From Adiantum capillus-veneris (lineage: Eukaryota; Streptophyta; Polypodiopsida; Polypodiales; Pteridaceae), in the NCBI GenBank assembly GCA_014529385.2, contig CM043953.1:67142372-67206371 (forward strand): a stretch of 64,000 nucleotides of DNA. The letters are read 5' to 3'. Below, one piece after another: positions 45,839 to 56,092 of this stretch (positions are counted from its first letter, which is position 1; every line of letters starts with the position of its first letter). The notes beneath the pieces are model-generated. The model did not search any database. It was not told where the DNA came from and was given only the letters and a program-made list of their open reading frames with translations. The position numbers were made by a program, and so were the translations under genes.

Positions 45839-46325
45839 CTAAGAAGCATTCGCACCTTGTTCATCAGCTACTACAATGTCTTGAGGGGCTCTATCATCCT
45901 CTTGTGCATCCTCATTGCCTGCATCATCATCCTCATTATCTTCATCATTTTCTTTTGCACACTCTACATCCACAACTGGACTCATTTCTCCAACATTGTC
46001 TACCCCCCCATTGATGATCAAAATTCATAGCTTCTTGAACTTCACTATCATCCGTGATGTCTACGTTATTGTTTTCTTCATTTCCATCAACATCCTCTCC
46101 ACTGCTTTGTTGCTCATCGATGTCAAGATTGTTAGGTCTTCTTTTTCTTTATCATCCAGCTCCACTGTTTGGCTCGCAAGTGATGCTTGACTTGCACCAC
46201 ACCACTCCTGCAAGGATGGATTGCTCTCCAAAAGACTAGAGCATTGAGATTCTAACTCCATTGCTTCAAAATCATCTTTACATAGAGCAATTTCCCTTCT
46301 CTTCTTCGACAAGCTTTGCTCCAAC
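45839..46325 (-). pseudogene. C-terminal end and acidic tail of the ParB/methyltransferase-like gene
   Basis: After a frameshift near 46,330 the protein continues at 46,061-46,327 (EQSLSKKRREIALCKDDFEA, SSLLESNPSLQEW). A highly acidic tail follows in two more frames: a GEDVDGNEENNNVDITDD stretch at about 46,020-46,100, then, after a G7 run near 46,005, KENDEDNEDDDAGNEDAQED (45,839-46,021). That the acidic character persists across frame changes indicates one decayed tail rather than chance frames. Confidence 0.55.
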
Positions 46326-47568
46326 ACAACTCCACCGCAAAAATTTCCAAAACATAGCTTTGCTCAGGACAAAACCCTGTGATAAGGCCATCAATGAAGT
46401 TTCTATCAATAAATTCATGATCCTTGCCACAAGAGCCTGAGAAAAAGACTCTTTTTGTATGAGTTTTGTCAATAGCCTCAAATCTATCGATCTTGCTAAC
46501 AAAAAGAGCAACCATTGCAGAGTCCACAATTCCATCTATCCATGAGTCAACTCTTGTTGCTTGGATATTTCCATATTCAATATGCACCTTAGTTGACTGG
46601 CTAGAAACCCCTTCAACAAGCATTCCGATATTGATGAAATCAATAAAACACACTAGCACATATTCGTATTGTGCATTCAATGTGTTTAGATTGAGTGCCA
46701 AATTTGCAAAAAAATCTATCGAGATCTTTTCTTTAGTACCATGAAGATCCAAGAAAACCAATTGAAATGGTACATGCTCTATATTGCAAAAGTCTTTGAT
46801 CTTCCCCATATTAAAGCCCACCCCCTTGATTCTCCATGGAATAGACTCATCTTGAGATATTATGCCCATATTAGCTCTATAAAGATGATTGGGGAGAGTT
46901 ATTACACTTTTTGGAAGTGAGGGTGGAGTCTTCTTTGCTCTGTTGAGGGAGTCCTTGACATAGTACTGGCTATAGCTCCTCATTTGATTGTACTCATGCT
47001 CTCCTAGCTTGTACTTCTCACAAACTTGCTCCCAATATAAATTTTCCCTTGTCAAATCAAAGAAGAATGATATTATTGCTTCTTTCAACACTCGGTCTTT
47101 TTTTAGCTTCCAATCCATCTCATCCATGTCCATTCTATGAGGGGTATGCTTGCTCTTCTTTAGCAAGATGGTTTTGTCCAGGATTGCATTTTGTAGTTCA
47201 AGAACTTCTTTATTCTCGAGGCCTAAAATGCACCTGAACAATGTAGGTGCCAGTGTTGCTATGCCAGGTGCTTGTCGAATCTGACCACCCTTCATAGTTA
47301 GAAATTTAGGATTTTTGTTGAAACCTTCGTCAATTGTTTCTCCCTTTGTATTTGGTAGCACTTGAGCATATTGTCCCATGATCTTGACCCAATTCTTCCA
47401 TATCTTCTCATCACATAGAAGCAAATGAAAGTCGGTCTTGACATATCCCTTTTGAGGTGTGTGCTCTACTGTCTCAACAAAGGTATGCAAAATTGAAAAT
47501 TCCAACATCAATATTGACAAGGCTCTAACTTGTGGGATTGAGCGCATACTTAATAAGTTCAAGCCTAG
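46326..47568 (-). pseudogene. Methyltransferase-like part (exon 2) of the ParB/MTase-like gene
   Basis: A single open frame of about 410 codons. Near its end it reads NFIDGLITGFCPEQSYVLEI, then FA, and with the next frame GGVVLEQSLSKKRREIALC. This resembles the C-terminal FxGxG-type SAM-binding motif of DNA N6-adenine/N4-cytosine methyltransferases (VLDPFAGSGTT, then GR..IGIE). In this class the catalytic (D/N/S)PP(Y/W) motif lies N-terminal to it. The best candidate is PFQLVFLDLHG, where the PP is lost. The frame breaks inside the FAGG motif by what looks like loss of one G. Both changes argue against activity. The family call is mine by motif order and needs a profile search. Confidence 0.5.
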
Positions 47569-47832
47569 CTAGATTGAATTGTTTTTTTATATGCTCACAT
47601 ACATCTATGCAAAGTCCAAAATACATGGGTATATGTAAGTGGGGCTCAAACTTAAGTTCGAGCCTCGCTTAGCCTCATATGCAAGTGACACTAAATCTTA
47701 AGTTAAAACCTCAATTTAAGTTCTAAATGAGCACATGGAGGTCTTGTTTGAGCCCTATGATAGACTCTAGTTTACAAATAGATATTGATTAAAAAGACTC
47801 ACATCCATGTTTTCAAAGAATCAAACAAGTAC
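47569..47832 (-). other. Probable intron carrying palindromic repeat units
   Basis: On the minus strand the upstream frame ends ...GAAG followed by GTACTTG (GT at 47,832-47,831). The next frame resumes in phase 0 after AATCTAG (AG at 47,570-47,569). Removing these 264 bp joins two long frames without a shift. The interval is AT-rich and contains palindromic units (CTCAAACTTAAGTTCGAG at about 47,645) like those of the large array. Confidence 0.5.
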
Positions 47833-49277
47833 CTTCGAAGCCTCAGAGTCCTTCTTGGTTTGGTTGACACCAGGTGGTGGCTTAGAAGGACAACCATTTT
47901 CATGCCATTGTGCTCGCGCTTGCATAAGTTGGTCAAGAAATGGCTCCTTTTGCATTGACATTGCAACAGATAGATTCGCATCTTTGGAGATTTCACGAGA
48001 GATGTTTGGTGGGCAATTGAGAATAATCTTTGATTGTCTATATTTGAATTGTTGATGCAATTGAGGGGTAACCTTTGCAAAATTTGCACCTTGAAAACAT
48101 TTTGCAGCACTAATGGAGTGTTGTCCAAAGATGATCCAGTAATCAACATTGCGAACATCCTCTTTGGCAAGTTTGTCAAGAGGATGTTTTTTGGAAGGAT
48201 CACAAGGCATCAAAATTGTTGGTATCTCCTCTTACTTTGGTTCTTGAATGAACTCTAAAGTCAAAATCCTGACCCAATCTAGATTTAATCTTTTGTACAC
48301 ATAGTTTGACGGAGCAGGAAAACACCTTGTCACGTCAATGCTAAAGACTTCATTGATCCCAAAAGGATAGAATCCCTTCTTGATTTCTAAAGAGGTCAGT
48401 GCCTTGTTATCTTCGGATGGAGTTTCCATGTCCATCAACTCCTCTTCAGAAACCTCTTTTTCTTCTGCACTCTGTTTCATCTTCCTCTTTGCTAATTTTT
48501 GTCGATCTTCCTCAAGAGTAGAATCATCCTTTGCCATTCTTTTTCTTTTGAGTCCCTGTGCATCTTGCCCTTGTGAAACTTCTTTCTCCTCTAAATTAAT
48601 GGTGGTAGTGATCTTCTCTACATGTGTTGAAGCACTTGCACGGGCATCTCTTGATGCTGCAAGTGCACTCCTAACTATGGTTTTCCCTGTCTTCTCCACA
48701 AATTTCTTAGGTAGTGCCCCTATTGGTTTCTTTGCAGGTACAATCTTCTTTGGTAAGCTCAAGACTCGCTTTGCATGTTTCACTGCCTTCACTAGATCTT
48801 CCACACAGTCTACACCCGAGTCTTCTTGATTAGTGAAGCTGGAGATCTTCAATCCTAATTTTACAATAGAATTTTCTTTTCCTAGTTTGCTACCATTCAT
48901 GTCTGCTACATGAAAAGTTCCCAATGATAATCAAAACTTGTTTGCCTTTGTGGTCTCTCCAATAGGTAGCACATTACATGCAAATCATGGCATTGCTGTT
49001 GCATCCACATCATCTTTGACACCCACAACAATCCCCATGTCTCCATATTTCATATCACCTTGTGACAAATATAGATGGATGTCACCTTTGTAGTTTGCAT
49101 CTGTATCGTAGGTATACACAAACCACTTCACTCCTTCTTATTTTGTTAACTCAAAGATCTAGTCAACCTTTATTCTTGGAGTAGTAGTTTTGGCGTGAGT
49201 GGACATTCCAAGAACATCCAGTGTGAAGACTTGTGCACCCTGCTCTGGTATACTTGGTACATTAGAAGCCTCCATTC
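47833..49277 (-). pseudogene. Lys-rich region and ParB-like domain (exon 1) of the ParB/MTase-like gene
   Basis: One reading phase runs 481 codons from the ATG at 49,275-49,273 to the intron at 47,832, broken only by five in-frame stops (TAG 49,161, TAA 49,140, TGA 48,987, TGA 48,933, TAA 48,234) and no frameshift. The N-terminal 120 codons are unrecognised. Next comes a Lys/Arg-rich segment (KKIVPAKKPIGALPKKF, LKRKRMAKDD), then PFGINEVFSIDVTRCFPAPS and VDYWIIFGQHSISAAKCFQ near 48,100-48,145. The last resembles the G-x-H/R-x(3)-A-A motif of ParB/sulfiredoxin-like domains, which in bacteria and phages are often joined to DNA methyltransferases. A good 3' splice site (TTTTTGGTTGTTTCAG) precedes the ATG, so a further upstream exon is likely. 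Confidence 0.5.
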
Positions 49278-49369
49278 CTGAAACAACCAAAAAGAACAAT
49301 GTTAGAACCTAAACAAGGAGCATATGTTTAAGTTAAATAGTACATTTAAAAAAAAACACTAGCATGTGT

Positions 49370-51900
49370 AGGCAAGGCTCGAACCTAAGTTTGAGCCAAA
49401 AGATGTTGTTTTGTACCCTTGCTAGCCACAAGGATGTCATGAGAGTAGTCTTGCAAGTTAGTGCTACATTAAATTTGAGCCTAAAAGTGAAGCTCTATGA
49501 TTTTTCTAGCTAGAAGGATGTCATGAGGCTAGGCATGCACCCTAGTGCTACATTAGCATATGGAGAGGAAGCTCAAACTTAAGTTTGATCCTAAAAGTGA
49601 TTTTTTATTTCGTGATGCACTTGAGGCTCGAACTTAAGATCGAGCCTAAAGGTGCTATTCTATTCCCTTGATAGCCACAAATATGTCATCAAGCTAGCCT
49701 TCCATGTTAGTGCTACACTCAAATATGCAAGTGGGGATCAACCTTAAGTTTGAGCCTCTTGTCATTGGTAACCAAAAGGATGCCATGAGGCTAGAATTAA
49801 GTTCAATCCTAAGTGTTTTTCTATTCTTGCATGAATCCTAAAAGGACTCAGTGAATCTAGATTTTCATGATAGTGTTGTACTAACATATCTATGTGAGGC
49901 TCGAACTTAAGCTCTAGCCTCTTGCCTCTGGTAGCCACAAGGATGTCCCTCCGCTAGCCTTACACCCTAGTGCTACAATAGAATATGCAAATAAGGCTAG
50001 CCACAAGGATGTCATGAAGCAAGCCTTGCATCCTAGTGCTAAAGAATATGCACTTGAGGCTCGAACTTAAGATAGAGCCTAAAGCTGTTCTTCTATGCCC
50101 TTGGTAGCAACAATCCCTACATGCTGGGGATACTCTAGTATCTGAAAGTGAGGATCGAACTTAAGTTTGAGCCTACTGGCATTGGTAGCCACACTGATGT
50201 CATGAGGCTAACCTTACACCCTAGTGCTAAAGTAACATATACAGTTGATGCTCAAACTTAAGTTCAAGGCAGACTTGCTATATTAGCATATGTAGGCAAG
50301 GTTCGAACTTAAGCTCAAGCATCTTTCCCTAAGTAGCCACAAGGATGCCATTAAGCCAGACTTGCTACAATAACATATGTAGGCAAGGTTCGAACTTAAA
50401 TTTGATCTGCTTTCCCTAAGTAGACACAATGATATCATTAATTTAGACTTGCTATACTAGCATAAGTAGACAAGGTTCAAACTTAAGTTTGAGCCTCTTT
50501 CCCTAAGAAGCCACAAGGATTTCATTAAGATAGCCTACAATAGAATATGTAGGCAAGGTTCAAACTTAAATTTGAGCCGCTTTCCCTAAGTATCCACAAG
50601 GATGTCATTAGGTTAGACTTGCTATACTAGCATATGTAGGCGAGGTTCGAACTTAAGTTCGAGCCTCTTTCCCTAAGTAGCCACAAGGATATCCCTTGGC
50701 TAGCCTTACACATTGGTGCTACAATATCATATGCAATTGAGGCTTAAACTTAAGTTTGAACCTAAAGGTGTTGTTCTGTTCCCTTGGTATCCACAAGGAT
50801 GTCATGAAGCTAGACTTTCATGCTAGTGCTATACTAGCATATGTAGGCAAGGCTCAAACTTAAATTCGAGCCTCTTGCCCTTAGTAGACACAAGGATGTC
50901 ATGAGGAAAGCCTTGCATCCTAGTGCTAAACTAGCATATGAAAATGAGGCTTGAACTTAAGGTGCTATTCTATACCCATGGTAGCCACAAGGATGGAATT
51001 AAGCTTGCATTCTAGTGCTACACTAGCGTATGCAAGTGATGATCAAACGGAAGTTCGAGCCTCTTGCAATTAGTATCTCTAAAGGATGAGTCTAGACATA
51101 CTCCCTAGTGCTACAATAGCTTATACGATTGAGGCTCGAACTTAAGCTCGAGCCTCAAAGTGTTTTTCTTTTCCTTTGGTATCTGCATGGATGTCATAAA
51201 GCTATGCATGCATCGTAGTGATATACTGACATTTGTAGGCAAGGTCTACACTTAAGTGCAAGTTTTTTCCCATTGTTTGCCACAAGGATGCTATTCTATG
51301 ACCTTAGTAGCTATGAGAGTTTCACAAGGCTAACCTTTCCCCCTAGAGCTACAGTATGAAATACTCAAACTTTAGCTTGAGTCTAAAGATATTTTGCCAT
51401 GTCCTTGATAGCCACATGGATTTCATGAGGCTGTGCCCTTGCATAGTAGGGCTACACAGCAAGCAAGGCTCTTTCCATTGGTAGCTACAAGGATGTTAGG
51501 AGGCAAGCCTTGCATCCTAGTTCTAAAGAATATGCACTTGAGGCTCGAACTTAAGATCGAGCCTAAAGGTGTTCTTCTATGGACTTGGTAGCACAAGCCC
51601 TACATGATGGTGCTACTCTACTATATGCAAGTGAGGATCGAACTTAAGTTTGAGCCTACTGGCATTGGTAGCCACACAGAGGTCATGAGGCTAACCATAC
51701 ACCCTAGTACTAAAGTAACATATACAGTTGAGGCTCAAACTTAAGTTCAAGGCAGACTTGCTATATTAGCATATGTAGGCAAGGTTCGAACTTAAGCTCG
51801 AGCATTTTTCCCTAAGTAGCCACAAGGATTCCATTAAGCCAGACTTGCTACAATAGCAAATGTAGGCGAGGTTCGAACTTAATTTGAGTCGCTTTCCCTA
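49370..51900. repeat. Tandem array of about 25 palindromic repeat units
   Basis: Each unit contains an inverted repeat close to CTCGAACTTAAGTTCGAG flanked by GG and CC, then GCCACAAGGATGTCATGAGG, CTTGCACCCTAGTGCTACA and a CATATG-like spacer. The period is 82-90 bp around 50,290-50,720 and roughly 95-115 bp elsewhere. Arms vary mainly between CGAA, CAAA and TGAA, as expected from CpG decay. A block at about 51,530-51,830 resembles 50,040-50,310, so part of the array was duplicated as a segment. It lies between the two divergent genes, in what would be the first intron of the minus-strand gene. Confidence 0.88.
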
Positions 51901-52737
51901 GAGCTATTATGCTCCCTGGTTAAGTCTCAAGCACTTGCATGAGGCAACGCTATCATGCTAAAATATCCACCATAAGCTCATGAGGTCACACTAGAGTGGA
52001 ATATGCTAGTGCTTTGAGAGCATTAGAAGGTGAGGTTTAAGCTACATTAGCTCATTGTTCTAGTTTCTCAACAAGGAAACAAGGCACCAAAAACGAGCTA
52101 AAAATCAAAAGCAAAGAATCTTCGTCAAGTGGAAATGTCACACTCAGTACCCAACCAAGTAAGTGTTGTTATCTATCTTCTTCTTTAAGTATATTAATTA
52201 CTTAATTACAGTTTTAAAAAAAGTTAAGTAAAGTACTTATTGATTAAGTACTGTAATTAAAGAATAGACACTTACTTTCAATTTATAGAGCGTGACTTTA
52301 GACGTAGTTGTAGTTTGATTAACTTAATGATAGAGTTTAAAAGGTGTATCAAGGAGACGGTAGCAAACAATAATGTGTATAAGTAGTCACTAGAAGTAGA
52401 TTAAATAGAGATTAGAAAATAATTGAATGATATTGAAGACTGAAATTTTGAGATGCAGGTTTAGGAGAGATTAAGACGAAAGGAGGGAGTGATTAAGAGG
52501 AGGCAAGGAAGATTACATAGAGAGATTAGAAGAGATTAGGGAGTGATTAAGAGGAGCTGAGGGTAATTACATAGAAAGATTAGAAGAAGATATCACACAG
52601 ACACACACACACACACACACACGAGAGAGAGAGAGAGAAATTAGTGCACCTGGATAAGCCTTTCGAATTTGAAATTCAAATTTCAAATCTAACTGCAATC
52701 AGATCTTCACCTGCAATCAAAAAGAGAAAGATATGCA
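51901..52737. other. No gene seen; AT-rich spacer with (AC)n and (GA)n
   Basis: AT-rich to about 52,600, then (AC)n at about 52,600-52,622 and (GA)n at 52,624-52,638. The phrase GGAGTGATTAAGAGGA repeats at about 52,485 and 52,540. No coding signal. Confidence 0.6.
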
Positions 52738-53075
52738 CACACACACACACACACACACAGAGTTAATGTAGAGCGTTTTGGGACTTCAAATAGATTCCTA
52801 GAGGAGAGGGAGATGGGAAAGTAAAGAGCCATACCTATCACGTCGTCGTCAGTTTTTTCACAGTCTGCACAAAAATCGAAACCCAGTTTTAATGTAGAAG
52901 AGAGAGAGGGAGAGAGAGAGATAGAGAATTAATATAGAGTTGTGAAAAAGAGCCTTGTGGGGTCGGGAGAAGATTCGTAGAGGGCAAGGAGATGCGGGAG
53001 TAAAGAATCTCACCTGTCGCGCCATCGTCGAATTCGTCACAGTCTGTAGAAAAATCCAAACCTATTATAATATAG
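52738..53075 (-). repeat. Diverged 170-180 bp duplication, possible first exon of the minus-strand gene
   Basis: (CA)n at 52,738-52,759, then blocks 52,761-52,897 and 52,927-53,075 share order and wording (TTAAT.TAGAG, AGGGAGATG.G, AAGTAAAGA, CACAGTCTG.A.AAAAATC). On the minus strand the second block reads GACGATGGCGCGACAGGTGAGA, a plausible short first exon with ATG and a GT donor (about 53,028-53,015). The first block keeps a donor-like AGGTATGG. The exon reading is speculative. Confidence 0.35.
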
Positions 53076-53755
53076 AATGTTTTAAAAATATTAAAAAGCC
53101 TTTAATAGATTTTCCCACCAACCCTACCAAGGTTAGATTAGCAAACTTACATGCGTGGACCAAAACTAATGGTTTTCATGATGATTAAAAGAAGTGGAAA
53201 AAAAACTTTTCACAAAAATCAACATAACTTTCACATATGAAGTCCGATTGCAAAACTTTTTTTATGAGCCTGTAGCTTGAGAGTGGCTCTACGCTTTTCC
53301 TAACAAACCCTATTCAGAAAATCTGTAAATCTGTTGTTTACTAAACAACAAGTTTTATGAACAGTTTTCAAAAAAACAACGTTTAAGGGGTCAAAAAATT
53401 CGACGAAGTTAGGGGTGTCTAGAACTAGTTTTTTGAGAGTTTTGGGAAAATAATACTCACAAGCTAGACATAGTTTTGACTTCCCTTCGCTAAAAACTCT
53501 TAGATCAATGAGTGAGGGACCCATCTCCACCAACCCTCTTCCTTAACCGATCTCATTGCACCTTTTTGCATGTAAAATTGTCCTGCTACAACACGTAAAA
53601 CACCAGGACTATAATCACCAAGACTCGATTTACACATAAAAAATTGAGAAAAAAACCTCATTGTATTTTGAATGTCCATCAAGGCTCAATTGTCATAGCA
53701 TAATCTTCAAGGCCACCTATACTCGAACTAATCTCATATCCCAAAAGAAAACTAT
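53076..53755. other. No convincing gene; possible shared promoter interval
   Basis: Lies between the candidate first exon of the minus-strand gene and the repeats upstream of the plus-strand gene. Short minus-strand frames here (53,300-53,533, 53,500-53,682) have no recognised motif. If the gene models are right this would hold the divergent promoters, but no clear TATA box stands out. Confidence 0.35.
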
Positions 53756-54740
53756 ATGACTAACTAGGCTCAAACTTAAGTTTGAGCCACTCATGCAACT
53801 ACTTTGAAGCCTCACCTTCTTGTAAGCTCTGACTCTTTTGATAGGTCATTCAAGGAAACTTAGGTTTTATGCAAAGCTCATCATTACCTTGGCTCCACCT
53901 TACAACTCTTTAAATGTAAAATATAGCTCAAACTTCAATTTGAGTCTCCTCCAAATTCAAGGCTACTTCAACATAGCTTGGGTTTTTTCTCACACCTGTT
54001 GTTGCTCGTAGATTTCTAACACTTGAATAATGCATCTATGCTCAAACTTGAGTTTGAGCCTTCTACCAAATTCCATGGGTGTGTCCATGTAACTTGGGCT
54101 ACATCTTGCAACCCGTGTGACAAGTATAGATTTCTAACACTTGGATGTATATTTAGGCTCAAACTTGAGATCGAGCCACCTACAAAATTCCATGCTTGCC
54201 TCTAGGAAACTTTGTCTTTGTGAAACTCTTTTTATCTAGGTATTTATAGCACTTAGATGTACATCTAGGATCAAACTTGAGCTTCTGCCTCCTACGGTCG
54301 TGCGTGGGTTGACTCAATATAGCTTGAGATCCATCTTGCAACTATTTTAAGCTAAAGATTTCTAGCACTTAGAGCTACATTTAGGCTCCATCTATGCTCT
54401 GACATTGTAACTTAGGCACCATCTTGGACCTATTTTCAGCTTTAGATTTCTAGCACTTAGATGTACATTTAGGCTCAAACTTGAGCTCGAGCCTCCTACC
54501 CTCCCCAATGGGTTGATTCAAAATAACTCGAGATCGATCTTGTAACGCTTGTGACCTATATATTTCTAGAACTTGGATGTGCATAAAGGCTCCATCCTCC
54601 TATCAAATTCCATGGGTACCTCTGCAATGTAACATGGTCCCTATCTTGCAACTCTTGTCAGCTTTAGATTTCTAGCACTTGGATGTACATACAGGCTCAA
54701 ACTTGACCTCGAGCCTCCTACCATCCTCCATGGATTGACT
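53756..54740. repeat. Second cluster of palindromic units, upstream of the transposase-like gene
   Basis: Seven or eight units at about 53,767 (a perfect 22-bp palindrome), 53,930, 54,031, 54,155, 54,265, 54,470 and 54,690. Most have CTTGAG in place of the CTTAAG centre. They share the phrase TAGATTTCTAGCACTTGGAT, which is not typical of the main array, so this is a subfamily. It precedes a splice acceptor at 54,879 and may be intronic. Confidence 0.8.
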
Positions 54741-54879
54741 CAGTGTAGATTTTCTTAATTGAATGGGATGCAAGATTTTTCCAAAATTGTGAGTGTATCT
54801 TGGGAATGCATTAAATTTTGAGTTATATGTTCAGACATACAATTTTACTGATATCTCTTGATTTTCTCAAAAATTGCAG

Positions 54880-56092
54880 GGTCCAAAACAAGGTGATTCA
54901 GTGTTTCTTGTTGATGGTTCCACAAGGAAATCTCGTGGGGTTATTCATTCCACTGATGCATCTCAACGTGTGGTTTTGAATTTATTGGCAGGACATGTGT
55001 GGCGATGCATGTACTAGAAAGTTTTGATGACAACTTCTTGATTCCATTCATCACAATGGATGCAAGAACCATGTCTCAAGCAGTTGGAAGCATCATCAAA
55101 TTCCCATTGCATAATATTGTTATGGACATAGGAAAATCTCACACAATAGATGAGGATTTTCTTGTTGGTCAAGAAGATGGCTTGATAGATAGAGCGAGTT
55201 GGAAAGAGAAAAGAGTCATCCTTTGGGCTGACAATAGATCTACAAAACTTGGTAATGGAGTGGTATTGCTGATCCACCCATATGAGGCTATAAACTGTAC
55301 TGAACTAGGTGAGAGTAGCTTGGGTGTCATTGTGGAAGGGTCGATGCATCCACATCAAAGTGATATTTCAAGTTTGAATTTGGTAAGCTGTCCTATTAGG
55401 CAGCTCACATTTGAGAATGGTGAGCCCTTGATCAAAGACACTAGATCTTCTTCTGCCATTGAGGGTATTCAAGATTTCCTCATGGAAGAAACGGGAGATT
55501 CCCTTGACAGCTTATATGCTTCCAGTGATGACTATGAGGATGATGGCATAGATAACAACACTGAAACTAGTTTTGAAGAAGGTACCACCAGTACAGAACT
55601 AGGTCTTCTTCTTCATACTCAAAAATATGATAGAGAGCAGGATGCCATTGCCGGTGACTATGATATAAGAGATGGGACAGGTAAGAAAAGGAGTTATGTA
55701 CATAGATTTAGGCCTAGGAAAAAAAAAGGTAATGCTCATGCTTTCAACAAACAATGTGATGTTTCAAACATTAACAAAGTTGCAACAATTGATTGTTGTG
55801 AGATGCGATGCTGCCAGATTGGAAACAGATCCAAAATCATGCAAGCGAGGGCAGACTTTTGGGGACAAAGCTACACTAGCCGATGCAGATTTGTATTGGA
55901 TTGTATGAGCATGGCTCATAGAAAAGATCAAGAAGAGGAATGCTTTGAGTTTACTTTTGATGGAAAGAAGGTATGTAGTAAAGCATGGTATGTAGTGCAT
56001 GGAATAGGAAAGTCAACATTTTACACTGGATGGAGCATGCAATGGAAATCATGGAAACACTGGAATAATAAGGAAGAGCTTGACACATGTTG
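54880..56092 (+). pseudogene. N-terminal part of DUF7869-like transposase gene
   Basis: A splice acceptor (TTTTCTCAAAAATTGCAG, ending 54,879) opens a frame GDSVFLVDGSTRKSRGVIHS. A one-base shift near 54,990 leads to the 364-codon frame 54,999-56,093 (HVLESFDDNFLIPFITMDAR, KRVILWADNRSTKLGNGVVL). An acidic patch (SDDYEDDGIDN, near residue 180) and a basic patch (RFRPRKKKGN) follow. Then a Cys-rich segment (CEMRCCQIGNR) and ARADFWGQSYTSRCRFVLDC run to KKVCSKAWYVVHGIGKSTFY. The C-x-KAWY-x(6)-K-S-TFY pattern just before the central part is typical of DUF7869-type proteins as I remember them. A second one-base shift near 56,060 joins it to the rest. Confidence 0.55.

Noticed and set aside
47833-49277. 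Stop codons removed by U-to-C RNA editing, as in fern and hornwort organelles
   Set aside because: The sequence is nuclear repeat DNA with plant retroelements; frameshifts in the same gene and similar stops in dead retroelements favour simple decay.
49370-51900. CRISPR array
   Set aside because: Repeats are longer and diverged, spacing is irregular, spacers are themselves similar, and this is plant nuclear DNA.
49370-51900. The palindromes as true bacterial parS sites
   Set aside because: The sequence differs from the parS consensus and the ParB-like segment shows only the sulfiredoxin-like motif, not the helix-turn-helix part that binds parS.
53300-53682. Minus-strand frames of 60-77 codons as a small gene
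   Set aside because: No recognised motif, no start context and no second copy for support.
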